Below are positions 20,321 to 33,459 of a stretch of DNA of 64,000 nucleotides, piece by piece. The stretch is taken from NCBI GenBank assembly GCA_021030905.1, contig JAGFMI010000019.1, forward strand, positions 310,001 through 374,000, in the 5' to 3' direction. The translations under genes and the position numbers were made by a program. Under the pieces are notes generated by a model that saw only the letters and a list, made by a program, of their open reading frames with translations, was not told the DNA's origin and did no database searches. Each line of letters starts with the position of its first letter. The first letter of the stretch is position 1. This DNA comes from Pyrenula massariospora. Lineage: Eukaryota > Ascomycota > Eurotiomycetes > Pyrenulales > Pyrenulaceae.

Positions 20321-23300
20321 AATGAATTTAATAAATTTATTTTTTTTATAAAGAATATAAAAATAAAAAATTAAGTTTTTTTTTTTTTTTTTTGTCGTTA
20401 TAATTATTATTTTTTTATAATTATATATTTTTTAGCGCGCACTTCGACATTTAATATATTACTTTTTATTACTTTTTACTTGTTTATAATATTCTATTTA
20501 TATTTTTATATATTCGAAGCGTTTTTGCCAGTTTTTATAATTATAATATTTTATTTATATATTTTATAATTTTGTATTTATATATTTAATTTTAAATATT
20601 ATATTCGAAATATATTTATATTAAATTTTTATTAATATTTTTATCGATAAGTAGTATATTATTTTTTATAATTATTTTAATTTTAAATATAATAAATATT
20701 ATTTTTAATTATATTTTAATTTTTTCCGATTATATTTTTATATATTTAATAATAATTTTTGTTTCGACTTCGAAATAAATATATAATTATTTTAATTTAT
20801 AAATATTTTATTTATATAAATAATATTATTAAATATTTTTTAAGTTATTTTGTAATAAAAAAAATTTTTTTAAAAAATTTTATACTACATCTTATTTTTA
20901 CGAAGCTTTTTATTAATAATTTTATTTACTTTTTATTCAAATTTATTATTAATAAGTTTTAATTTTAATAAACTTTATTCTGTACAATTCCGATACGGCT
21001 TTAATAATAAAATATAAAATATTAAATAAATTTAATTAAAGTAACTCGATAATTTTAAATAATATATATTTTTATTTATTTTCACTTTAATTTTAAAGAG
21101 TTTTATAAATTTTTTATAAATTTTTTCGAAATACGTCGTAGATATAAATTTTTTATTAAAAATATTATTTTTTATTTAATTTAAAAGTATATCGCTTTAT
21201 ATTTTTTATTTTATTATTTAATTATAATATTTTATGTTTTCTGCTACGTCGATTTTATATTTTTAAAATTTTTTTAAAATAAATTTGCGTTATTTTTATT
21301 CTGTATATTAATAATTATATTAATAAAAAATTTAATATTTACATAAAATATAGATAATTATTTATATATAAATTTATTAAATATTTTTTTAGTAATTTGA
21401 TTCACCGCATTGTTAATTGCGAATTATATTTTAATTAATAAATTTATTTAATTATTTTGATATAGTATTTAAAATAAATTTTTATATTTAATTTATTCAT
21501 TTTATCTATTCATCGCTTCATAAATAATAAATTATAATAAAATATTTTTTAATAGTCAGATAGTAGCAAAATATTTTTTAATATAAATTAATTAATATTA
21601 ATTTTCAATTACTAACAATAAAACGAGATATTTTATATTAAAAAAATATTTAATTAATAAGCAATTTGATTAATATTTTTATATTAATATTTATTATATA
21701 CAATATATAATGAATTATTTTTAAATATTAATATATTATTATTAATATTATGTTGTATATATTTTAAATATATTTTAACAGTGAAAGACTTACAATAAAA
21801 TTTAATAAAATATTTTATTATAATTTTTTTAATTGTAGTAAAAATATAAAAAATTTATAAAATTTATATTTAAATATTTTTATTTTAATACAGATTATAT
21901 ACTTTTTAATATATTTAATTATATTATTTTTTAATTTTGATTATTAATAAAAATATTTAATTATATTATAAATATATTTTTTATTAAAATATTTATTTTA
22001 TTACAAATTGTTGTAATTAATTTGTATAATTTTTTATTAAATAAAATTATTATAAAATATATATACTGCATGTTCTTAATATATAATTTTATTATAATCT
22101 TTTAATTAATTGTCAGTAAATTTGCCGTCTGCAATTTAACTTTATTTTTATTTTTTTATAGTAAAATTAATTCTTCGATTACAAGTTTATAATTTATAAA
22201 ATAAATATATTTAAAATTAAAACGTATTTGTTACATATTTTATTATTAAATATATTTTTAAAATTATTTTGATTTTTTTATAATTTGTAATTTTTTTTAA
22301 ATTTTAGAAACGCAATTATTTTATTTTATAATTAATTTTTATATAAATTCGATTCGCTTATATCTTTCTTTAAAAAAATAATTAATATTATTTTTTTTAA
22401 TTTAAAGTCGCAGTCTCGTATATATTTTATAAATATTTATAAAATATATTTTAACTACTATTCGTCGAATTCAGATTATATTTAAAAAAATTTTTAATTA
22501 ATATTTTTAATTTGTAAATTTATTTTTTATTATATATTTAAAAAAAATTAATTTATTCTATATATCTATTTCGAATAAATTATATTAAAAATTTTTTTAA
22601 TTTTTCGATGTAATTATGCCGCGCATATAGTTTAATTTTTATAATAAATTATTAATAAAATTTTTTTTACCTTTTTATTATTTAATAATAAAATTAAATA
22701 TAACTAAAATTTATATTTAATGTATTTACTTTTTTTTTAATATTTTTATATTTATAAAACTTTTAAAAGCTTTATAATTTATTTTTATAATAATCTTTTA
22801 TAATAATGCTTTAAAATAATGATATTATTTTTTAAAAATTAATATAATAATAAATATCTTCTAATTGTTGATAATTTAATTTCTCCAAATTTTATTAAAT
22901 TTTTTTAAATAATAAATAATAAATTTTTATATAATATGTTCATCAAAATTTTCGATTTTATATTTTTATATAAAAATATTATTAATGCTATTTTTTAACG
23001 CGTCGATTTCGATTTATATATATTAAATAAAATTAAAATATATAAATAAAAATACATTTATAAATAGATTTTTAAATATTTTAAATATATTTTATATTTT
23101 ATTAGTTTATTCGAAGTGGCCGTATTTTTTATTTTTAATTATTTTTTTTTAGTAGATTTGTTATAGGCCTAACTGTTTTTATATATTTTAAAATAAAATT
23201 ATAATAAAAATTTGTGAATTTAAATAAAATCTAAATATTTTAATATAATTAAAAAATAAATTAATTTTAAATAATACTGACTTGGCTTAAATTTATAAAA

Positions 23301-23429
23301 ATATTTTTAATATTAATAATATATTTAAAAAATAAAATTTTTTAAATATAAAATTAATGTTTCGACAGCTTAATATAAAGGTTGTAATAAATTAATTATT
23401 TAAATACAAATTAAATATACTTAACATAT

Positions 23430-23795
23430 TTTTTATATAAATTGTTATATATAATAATATTATTTATATATATTATATAGATTTAATTAAAAAGTTTATT
23501 AAGAGCTCAATTAATGTACGCTTAAAATATAATAAATATATTAATTAAATTAAATAGTATAATTATATATTTAAAATATTCATATTATATTTAAAACGCA
23601 ATTTTTTATTTTTTATTATATATAATTTATATACGATAATATATATTTTATAAATTAAATTTAATATAATATTTAGTATTTATTAAGCAGTTTAGTACTT
23701 TTAATATAAATAGTAAAAAATAATAATTTTTAATTATTATTTTGTTTAAATTTTTATAATCGATATAGAATTTTAATATTTTTTTTTTTTATATC
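23430..23795 (-). pseudogene. Degraded gypsy reverse transcriptase of the outer element
   Basis: Read on the minus strand with stops ignored, it gives DYKNLNKIIIKNYYF, then NTKYYIKFNL, KIAF, YEYFKYIIILFNLIN, AYIN-ALNKLFN and finally IIYINNIIIY. These are the gypsy RT blocks DYRxLNxxTIKNRYPLP, KYFTKFDLRxAYxxI, KTAFxTRYGxxEY, MPFGLTNAPATFQ and the catalytic YxDD, where both aspartates now read Asn, as G-to-A changes in GAC/GAT would give. There are about eight in-frame stops in 120 codons, so the gene is dead. Confidence 0.88.
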
Positions 23796-25208
23796 AATAA
23801 AATAAATATATTTACTGAAAATTCGCTTCGTCGTATTTAATTTTTTTATAAATTATTTTAAATATAATTATAAAATATTTAAAGTTTATTCGCGCTGAGA
23901 GAATATATAAATTTATAAAATAACTATTTATTTATTTTTAATAATATTAAATATTATATTTAATTATTATTTAATAATATATTTACCGCGTTTTTGCTTG
24001 TAATTATTTTTAAATTTTAATATTTTTTTAAAAGTTTAAATTTTATTAATTTTATAGTTATAATTATCCAACCTGTTTAAAAAAATATATTAATAAATAT
24101 TATATATAAATAATATATTTATTTCGATTTTTTTTTTTATATTTTTTTTATTTTTTTTAGGTTAACAATTTCGATTTTGAAATTTAATTTATAAAATTAA
24201 TTATAAATATTTTAATAAATATTGGGGTTGACTCGTTATAGTTAAATTTAATTTAAAATTATATTATAACTTTGTAAATTAGTAATTAAAAAATTAAATA
24301 ATATTTTTTTTTAACGATCTATTAAATTTGTTGTAAATATATATAAAATATATTATTTATATAGTAAAATTAAATATTTTTACATAATTTTAATTTTAAT
24401 TTATATAAAATAAGTTTTTAAACCGAGTTTAATAATCGTATATTAATTAATATAATTAATATTTTTTACATTTAAATTAATTAATACGCAAAATATATAA
24501 AATAAATTTATAATTAATATTTTAATATTGAGAAACAGACATTGTTCGATTATTAATATTTTTTTAATTATTTTTAATATAATTAAAACATCGATGTTGT
24601 AAGATTTTAGTTTTTTAAAAATTTTTTTTTTCTTTTTTAGATTCTTTCTGTTCTGCATTTATTTTTAATTTTATTTATAATATTTAGCCTTATAATCCTT
24701 TTAATAATAAATATTATAAAATTTAAAAAAAAAATAATAATTTTTTTTCTTGTTTTAAATTTACTGCGTATTTATTTTTATTATATAATTTTAAAATACA
24801 TTTACTACCTTTAAATTAATTACCACCCCAAAAATCTTATTCTAAATAAGTTCCAATCCCCCCCGCAAATACGAAATCCATACTTTTTAAATAAAATTAA
24901 TTTTTTTAATAGTAAAAAAGCTTTTTATATTATTATATAATTATAATAATTTTATTTTAAATAATAATTTTAAGCAATTCGCGAACTATTTTATTTTAAA
25001 AATTATATTAAAAAATATTAAGTATTATATACGCGTCGCGTTTATTTTTAAATAATTTTAAAATTTTATATTTAAAATTTTTAAATTTATTATAAATTTT
25101 TATAATTGACTGAATATCTTATTGCTTTTTTTTTTAAAAATTTTATTATAATATTAAATATTTAATTTAAAGATATTTTTACGATGTTTCGAATTTATTC
25201 GATAAATT

Positions 25209-25601
25209 TGTTATGTAGATACTTCTAGGTTACCAAAAGGTATTTGTGTGGGTTAATTCTCAAGGGATAATTTAAAGTTAAGTCAAGAAAAAAATATTTG
25301 TAAAGGGTTCACAAGGGTAGTTCAATACTTTCATAATTAATTAAATGTTTAGTTATTTGAGTTAAATATGCCTTTGTCCTAAAGAAGGAAGAAAAACTAA
25401 TTCCTATATACCTAATATTAATAATTATAGATTAAAATAAATAATAACGGTAATTACCGCCTTCACTATTTATAATTATTATAAATAATAATTATAGTTA
25501 TTGCTTCGGAATTGTATAAATTATTAATTATATAATTTTTAATGTTACCTTATTGAATGGTATAAGTACTGTTTAAAGTTTTTTTAAAAGAGGCCGCAAC
25601 A
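25209..25601 (-). repeat. 3' LTR of the inner element (393 bp)
   Basis: Aligns along its full length with 31615-32007, including the shared end gaggccgcaaca and the internal ggtaattaccg segment. It is the better preserved copy at its left end (acttctaggttacc). Confidence 0.92.
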
Positions 25602-25615
25602 TCCACCTTTTCTTT
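25602..25615 (-). other. Polypurine tract of the inner element
   Basis: On the minus strand AAAGAAAAGGTGGA stands immediately before the LTR start TGTTGCGG. This is the standard place and composition for the plus-strand primer of reverse transcription. Confidence 0.8.
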
Positions 25616-28355
25616 GTAAATTTTTATTCTAAAAATTATTTATATTGTACATAAACAGAGCGCCTTTTATTTATTTTATTTTTTAAAATGTCTTTTTTTT
25701 TAACTCTTCAATTTTTCCACCTTTACTGTGTCATCCTTTTCATTGAATATTTAATAATTCTTTCCTGCCAATTTTACTGCCGTAATTATTTTAATTGCAT
25801 TATAATTCCTTTTAAATTTATGCGCTGCGCCAAATATATTTAAAATAACAAATTCTATATTGCCGTGTCGTAGGAGGTCCTAGATTATATTTACAACTTG
25901 ACTAAAGTAAAAATTATTTAAAAAGAGCAACGAAAAGAGCAAATTATAATTTAAATTATAAAATATCGCGCGCGTTTAAAGCGCCTTTAAAAAACTTTAA
26001 TATTAACTAAGCGCCGGGCAGATATTAAAGTAATATATTTAACGAAAGAGTTGAACGCAGAAGTTTAAAAATGGGTAAAGGCTAAAGATTATAACAATAA
26101 AAAACAAATAAACTTTTTCAATTAACAATTGGCCCTCAAAAATTTTGTTTAAATATCTTTATAAAATATTAATAAACTTTTAGTGGAGCTGGTCGCTGTA
26201 AATATTCTTTTTTTTATTAAAAATAATAATGTTACAGCAACAGTTAATAATTAATGAGATGAATTATTAATTTTTATATATTTTTAAATGTAAAGTACCT
26301 TTTCTACTTAATGAGATAGTTTTAACCTTTATTTATTAATATTCGTTTTACTTTATATGTATTTTTTTTCTGGGTTTCATAATGAAATGTTTTTTAAATT
26401 GAAATTTTAAAATATACTGATTTTAAGAATTCAATATTAAATATAAAATGTATTTAAACGTTATTTAATAGTTTTAATTTATAAACTGTTACTTCTTTGC
26501 TTTATTTAATTTTAAAAGGTTTGACTCATCAGTAATCCATTTTTTTGTTTGGTTGTAAAATCCTTAAATTTTTTGTAGAAAGGTAAACTTTATCCCCCTT
26601 CTTTAGCTAAAGATTCTTTTTCTAATTTGTTTATTGCTGTTATAATTTTTATTAAATTTATTTTACTTTTTGTAATGTTGCTTTAACAGTTTCTTTTTGT
26701 AAAAAATTTTTTAAAAGCTTTAGGTGTCTCTTAAAATTTATTTAATAAGAAGAATGTTTTATTGTATTATTTTTTTTATTATTATAGTACAACTGCGCTA
26801 TTGGTAATTGTTTATTTTAATTATTTATATTTATAAAAAGATAATGTTGTAACCAATTTTTTAATATTTAATTAATTCTTTCTATTTATTTATTTATTTA
26901 TAAATAAAATGCTGTTGACATGCTCAATTTAATTTTTAGTTTTAATATAATTATCCTTCAGTATTGGGATGTAAACAATTTATCTCTATTTAATATTATT
27001 TATTTTGAAAATTTAAAATACCATACTATTAAGTTCATAACAATTTTTATTATTTGTAGTGTTATATAAATTTCTTTAAACAATTTAAAGATTGCATATT
27101 TAGTATATTTATTTATAATTACCATAATTGCATTATAGTTATATAATAAGAAAAATTTAATAATGAAATCAACTTCAACACTTTTTTATAGTTTTATAAA
27201 CTTTTTTTACATTGTTATCAGCACACAAAGAAATTTATTAATTTTATTTTTTTAACAAAATGTATACCTCTTAATGTAATTTTCCACTTATTGTTTCAGT
27301 TTTAATATATAGTAAATTCTTTATATTAATTTAATAATGTTATTAATTTCTGGGTATTTATATATAAATAAATTATAATGTTGTTATATAATATTTTTTA
27401 TTAATTTTTTTAATATTATAAATTTTACTCCTTATTTTGTATTTTCTTTAAATCTTAATTTTTTACCATATTTTTGTACAATGGTATTGATAACTTAATT
27501 TAAATTAAAATTTTCATTTAAATTTTTTCTCAGTATGGATTGTTTAATGATTTCCTTTATTATATAATTTTTTCTTTAATTAAATGTATTTATTTAGTTA
27601 TTCTTTTTGTTTAGTTTATAATATATTTTAAATTTATATTGTCTTAAAAGTTTTAATTATTGAATCTATTTTTTATTTAATTATTTTGTGGTTGTAAATA
27701 CAACCAAATTTTTATAATTTGTAAATACATCCAATTGTAAAATACTTTCTGTATATATTCATTAATATTTAAATACTGTTATTATTATTAATAATTTTTT
27801 ATTATAAATATTGTAATTCTATTTTGCTAAAATTAATTTTTTAAAATAATATATTACTAAATGTTATTTTTTGTTTTATAACTATATTAAACAAACTTTT
27901 ACAACTAAATTTAATATATTTATTTTAATTTATTTTGACTAATTTGCTTTAAATATAATTAGTATTAAGATTTTTATATAAAATTATATCAATTAATTAA
28001 ACGCTTTTTACTGTTCTGATTTTTATTTATATTTGTAGTTCTTCTTAATTAATTTAATTAATAATTCTACTTTATAAAAATATTTTTTAATAAACTGTTA
28101 ATTGAAGTTGTAAAATTTAAAGAAAATCTGTATTTTTATAACTGTAGTTAATTTGAACCATTTTTTAATAATTTTATTTTTTTTTAAATTAATTTTAACA
28201 CTGTCTTGTTCAATAATATGTTTTAAAAATTCAATTTCCTTTTTATGGAATTTGCATTTTTTTGGTTTAAGTTGTAACTGTACATTAATAAATTTTTATA
28301 AAATTTATTTAACTTGTTTTTTATGTATTTTTAAATTTTTAAAGTAAATAAATAT

Positions 28356-28690
28356 ATTGTCTAAGTAAGTGATGATAAAATTATTAAAAAAAGATTTTAA
28401 TAAATTATTCATCAATATTTAATAGGTAGTTAATATATTTATAAATTCAAACAGTATTACTTAATATTTATAATATTTATATTTAGTTTTAAAAGCCGTT
28501 TTTTATTTTTCGCCTTTTTTTATACATATTAAATTATAGGCTTTTTGTTGGTTTAGCTTTATAAAATATTTGACTTTTTATAATTTATTTTTTATTTTTG
28601 TAATATTAAATAATAAATATTTATTTTTAATAATAATGTCATTAAACTTTTTGTAGTTTATATATAGTTTTAATTTCCTATTTTGTCTTT
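28356..28690 (-). pseudogene. Degraded gypsy reverse transcriptase of the inner element
   Basis: The minus-strand translation, ignoring stops, gives NRKLKLYINYKKFNDIIIKN, then KVKYFIKLNQQKAYNLICI, KTAFKTKYKYYKY, ILFEFINILTTY and YLDNIFIYFKNLKIHKKQVK. These match the gypsy RT blocks through the catalytic YxDD, which reads YLDN (28356-28367), that is, the second Asp has become Asn. Several in-frame stops are present. Confidence 0.9.
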
Positions 28691-31614
28691 TTAATACAAA
28701 TAAAATAAATAAGCTGATTAATAATTTAAATTTTTAAATAAATCCTTTTTTTAGATTGTTTTAAATATAGTTTTATAAAACACTAAATTTTTTTTTAAAT
28801 AATTTATATATTGGTTCAAACATAAATTTTTTTTCTTTTTATAATTTAATTTTATAATTTTATAGTTAATGTTTTAATAGTGTATTTATATTTACTTCTT
28901 TTTTAAATAATTTACTTTATATAGTGTATTTTTAAAGTATTATTAAAATTATATACTTTTTTAATACTCTGTTTTCATCATAACTTTTTTTTTTTAAATT
29001 ATTAAAAAAAATTAACCTTTATTTCGCGAAGTTATTTAGTTTTAAAAAAAGGGCTTTTTGGGATGTTTCCTTATTATTTTTTTTATTTATTAATATATTA
29101 CAGCATTATACAGATTTTTATATAATTATATAACTACATTTATTAAATTTGAACTTTTTTATTTATTAATTAATATTCAAATTATGCCTTTATAACCATG
29201 ATATATCAAAAATTATTTAATTAATTGTTATTATTATAACATTTAAATATATTGTTTTAGTATAATCATTCATTTTACATTATAAAGATTTTATTTTAAT
29301 TAATACTTTTTGTATTTTTATTTTATCTTCTTTAAAAATTAACATGTTGTATATTTACATTTTTTTTTTATTAAAATTTTCAACTTGTATATACACTTTT
29401 AAAATATAATATTTTTTGTAGCTTTAAAATCAATTAAGGTTTTTATTCTTTATTTATAAAAAATAATTTTTTTTTTATAGTGCTTGCGCTTTCAGTGTTT
29501 ATTAATTGTTTTAAAATTATTATATAAACCTTTCTTTTTTAATCTGTAAATTGGAAAATCTGTTTTTTGCTTTTTCAAAATTTCCTTTATCCAATTTTTT
29601 AAAGTCTTCTTACAATTTATGCTTTTAAAGGTATTACTGTATGTTTATACTATATTTTTAGTATAAAGATCTGTTTACATAAATATATTAAAATAACTGG
29701 GTATATTTATTGTCGGTTTAATTTTTTCATCTTTTTTTATACTAAATTTATAAATTGTTGAAAAATAAATTTTAAGTATATTTATCCTCCAAGTGATTTT
29801 TATATAAATTAATAAAACAATAGATTCAAAATATTTTTATATGTTTTGTTTTTAGATACACCTTTTAATATATGGTTTATTTTATATAAATCTTTATAAT
29901 TTAGTAGTATTAAATATTTAACTTAAATATTGCCTTTAACATTAATTGTTGTAATATAACTTTTTAAATTTATAGTGTTAATCTTTATATTATTTTTTAC
30001 TTTTATTAATTTAAAATAATAAAAAAATATTGCTGCTATAAATATACTGTATTATTTTATTATTTTGTTGTTAAACATTTATCTTTAATCTTTTTAACTT
30101 TGTACATAATTTTTTAAGGTTAATAAATTTTATATTTGTTTAATAAGCATAATTTTCAATCTTTCAATTAACATTTTTAAAGTTATTTTTATTTAATGGT
30201 TTATATTCTTTGATTGAGAGTTTTTACTTCCTTTAAAAAGTAAATATTAACTTTTTTGTTGCGTAAATAGTGTGAATACTTTTTATTTTTATATTTTTTT
30301 TATATCTTTATACACGCCCTTTTGTAATATAATTTTTCAAATTTTTTTTTTACTGTTTAATAGAATGTACATTTTTTATATATATATTTACTCTAATAAA
30401 TCTTTTTATGGAAAAAATTTTATTTATTAAAATATAAATTTTTTCTGTATTGTTTTAAAATAATTAAATAATGTTCATCTTCAATATATATTTTTTATCT
30501 TTTATTATATTGTTTAAATAAATCGGCCTTTTTTTTTATTTTTTTTAGTTATATAACTTCATCATTTTTTAATATAATATAATTATATAAAAATAATCCT
30601 TTTCAAATTCGAATTTTTTTATCGGTAAACTGGCTCGGTGTATTTTAACTTTTTTTTTTAGGATCCATTTCATCTTCTGTTTTTATTAATTTTTTAAATA
30701 TTTATACAACCTTTAAAATATTTATTTAATAAATTATATTAAATTTATATATCTATTTGCTTCAGCAGTTTTAGGCTATATAATTTTTTTTTTTACACAA
30801 ATAGCAGTTTTTAACTATATCTTTATTTATGCTTTTTTTTTTAATGATTTTTTTTCCATATTATCAATTTACATCATATTTAAATTAAAAGTTTCTACTT
30901 TCTGTATATAAAAATGTCTGAGTCTTTAAAAAGTTTTTTTAAATATTTACCAACATTCTACATTGTATTGGTTATAAAATTATTTTAATTTATAATTCCT
31001 CAATTAATCATTTAAACGTATTGCTTTCTTTATCAAGTTTTTTAATAAAAATAAGCTTACTTTTATTCACATAAATTTATCTTTAATATTGTCTTTTAGT
31101 TTAGTTTTAAATATTGCCATAAAAACTTCATCTTTCCATTTCAATTTTATAAAAATTTTCTTAAAGCATTGAACATATTTTGCAGTGAAATATATTTATT
31201 TTATTTATTGTATAACTCTACCGACATTTTCTTTGATATTTATTGCTCTAAATATTTTTTTTATTTTTTTTTGAAAGACATTAAAATCTCTAAAGACTTT
31301 AACAGCAATAATTTCAAAATTATTTAAATTTTTTTTTCTTTTGACTTTAGCTAATAAATAATTTCGCATTTGTAGCTTAAACTATTTATAAATTTTTCTT
31401 TAAAATAGCTTTACTGTAAATATAATATATTTATTAATAATAATTTTGTTACTCTAAAATTTAAAATAAATTTAGTATTGAGCAAATCAGTCATTAAATT
31501 TTTAACAATTTTTGTCGTATTTATTGGGCAAAAATTTTTTTACCTTTTTAATATCTACAAAATTAGTTGAAAATTCTTTTTAATTTAAATAAACCATCTT
31601 TAAGGTATTTAAAG

Positions 31615-32007
31615 TGTTACATAAATATTTTTAAGTTATTAAAAAATACTTGCGTAAATTAATTTTCAAAGAATAATTTAAAATTAAGTTAAGAAAAAAA
31701 TACTTATAAAAAGTTCACAAAGATAATTTAATACTTTTATAATTAATTAGATATCTAACTATTTGAATTAAATATATTTTTATCCTAAAGAAGGAAGGAA
31801 AGCTAATTCCTATATATTTAATATTAATAACTATAAATTAAAATAAATAATAACAATAATTACCGTTTTTGTTATTTATAGTTATTATAAATAATAATTA
31901 TGGTTATCGCTTTAGGGTCATACAAGTTATTAATTATGTGACCTTTAATGTTACCTCATTGAATGGTATAAGTACCGTTCAGAGTTCCTTTGGAAGAGGC
32001 CGCAACA
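31615..32007 (-). repeat. 5' LTR of the inner element (393 bp)
   Basis: Partner of 25209-25601, with mostly C/T and G/A differences. It is better preserved at its right end (gttcagagttcctttggaag). The two LTRs have lost different positions, so they were mutated independently after insertion. Confidence 0.92.
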
Positions 32008-32761
32008 AAATTATTTTTAATTTTAAAATTTTTTTATAATTAGGTTGTGTACATTTCATTAATGCGATATAAATTTAATAATAAATTTATATAATTTTAT
32101 CGGTAATATCGAATATTAAAAATTTATTTTTATATTTATTTTTTTATATTTACAACTTTTTTAAATTTTTATTTTTATAAATAGAAAAGTTAACAAGTTT
32201 AATTTATTTTATAATAAATAATTTAATAGTCGTAAATACAGTTCGCTTTTTATAATTTATTAAAATTATTAATTATATATTTATAATAATTATGTTTTAA
32301 TATTTATTTTATAAATTTTAAATATTTCGCTTATAATTTATTTTTATAATTATATTTTAAAGACATTTTTTAATTATTTATATATTATTATTATTAAAAT
32401 TATTATTAAAATTGTTTTTAAAAAATTCGAAAAAAAAACTTACAAAAATAAAATTTCATTTAATTATTTTATTTATACTATTTAAATTACTATTTTTATT
32501 AATTTTAATTATATTTACGACAATTTTGCTAAAAAGATTATTTATATTTATATTAAATATATTATTATCGAATTTTTAAACAGTATTTATATTAATTAAT
32601 AAAATTAATTTTTAAATATTATTTAATAATTAAATAGTATTTTTACTGTTTTCGTTAACAATTCGAATTTAATTATAAATATTATATATTATTTATTTAT
32701 ATTTTAAATATATATATATTTTTATCTTTCCGATTAATTATTATAAAAAAATTTTAAAAAT

Positions 32762-32932
32762 TATAAAATTTAAATAAATAATAACAGGCAGAGAGCTAAA
32801 AAACTAAAATTAATTTTTATATTTTATAAATTTAAAATTTAAAGCTTAAAAAGCTATATTTATATATACAGTGAGGGTAAATATCTTACAGTGAGTCTTG
32901 GCAAAGCTTGGCAGGCCTCGGTAGGCCTGACA
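32762..32932 (-). repeat. 5' LTR of the outer element (171 bp)
   Basis: Less mutated in the part near 32930, which on the minus strand begins TGTCAGGCC. It contains a TATA-like run (tatatataca, about 32861-32870), a plausible promoter of the original element. It is followed by the duplicated target CTCTC at 32933-32937. Confidence 0.88.
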
Positions 32933-32937
32933 CTCTC

Positions 32938-33459
32938 CTTTAAAAATGATATTTCGCGATAAAATAATCTTTTTTAATTTAAATAATATCAACGTTTCCA
33001 CTTTCAATAACATTTTATATATTAATTATATAGATCTTATTAAAAATGTTAAGATTTTAAGTATTAATTTTTTTAAAAAAAGATACTCAGTAAGCCTGTA
33101 TATCTATTCCTTTTTAATTAAACTATTTCGTTATATAAAACTGTATAAAATATTAATATAAAACAATATTACGTCTTTATTACTTTATATTTCTACAAAG
33201 AGAGCAAAAGCGCGTAATAAAAAATGGTAATAAAAATAAATTAAAAATATCGAAATAAAAAAACACGTCGAAGAGCCATTCCGCTCTAAATAATAAATCT
33301 ATATAATAATAAAGACGCGTAAAATTATATAAAATTAATTTAAACAGCGATAACGATATTATTTACAATAATAAATTTAATACCATAAAATAGTCTTAAT
33401 TTTACCTGTGGGCGTAAACTACTTATCCCCTACACCGCGTAAAGGTGCTATTCCATCGC
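32938..33459. repeat. Right remnant of the oldest insertion
   Basis: It continues the sequence broken at 18041 by the outer element. It contains a 71-codon frame (32946-33161 plus) rich in Ile, Lys, Asn and Phe that is expected by chance in such AT-rich DNA. The last ~60 bp are of normal composition (taaactacttatcccctaca, 33415-33434). The element type is unknown. Confidence 0.45.

Larger units (their letters stand above)
25209..32007 (-). mobile_element. Inner Ty3/gypsy LTR retrotransposon nested in the outer one
   Basis: Two LTRs of exactly 393 bp (25209-25601, 31615-32007) bound 6,799 bp. They begin and end TGTT...AACA. The flanks AAATT at 25204-25208 and 32008-32012 are a perfect 5-bp target duplication. 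On the minus strand a polypurine tract (AAAGAAAAGGTGGA, 25615-25602) abuts the LTR start TGTTGCGG, and a decayed gypsy RT lies at 28356-28690. The element is therefore on the minus strand, with its 5' LTR at 31615-32007. It retains more C and G than the outer element, fitting later insertion and fewer RIP rounds. No open frame above 75 codons survives. Confidence 0.93.
18047..32932 (-). mobile_element. Outer Ty3/gypsy LTR retrotransposon, RIP-degraded, interrupted by a second element
   Basis: Two direct repeats of 171 bp (18047-18217 and 32762-32932) are LTRs: they align end to end with almost only transitions, and the right copy keeps the TG...CA-type terminus (reads CTGACA). The 5 bases outside them are identical, CTCTC at 18042-18046 and at 32933-32937, a perfect target-site duplication. 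A decayed gypsy reverse transcriptase on the minus strand (23430-23795) gives the orientation, so the 5' LTR is the right one. Removing the nested element (25209-32012) leaves ~8.1 kb, a normal size. The left LTR is more heavily mutated than the right one in its terminal third. Confidence 0.9.

Noticed and set aside
24443-24658. 71-codon minus-strand Lys/Ile-rich frame as a gene
   Set aside because: It lies within the outer retroelement, has no recognisable domain and is compositionally trivial.
28153-28347. 64-codon plus-strand frame as a small membrane protein
   Set aside because: It is the antisense of the decayed reverse transcriptase of the inner element.
32946-33161. 71-codon plus-strand frame inside the AT-rich block as a gene
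   Set aside because: Its Ile/Lys/Asn/Phe/Tyr composition is what AT-rich DNA gives by chance; no motif is seen.
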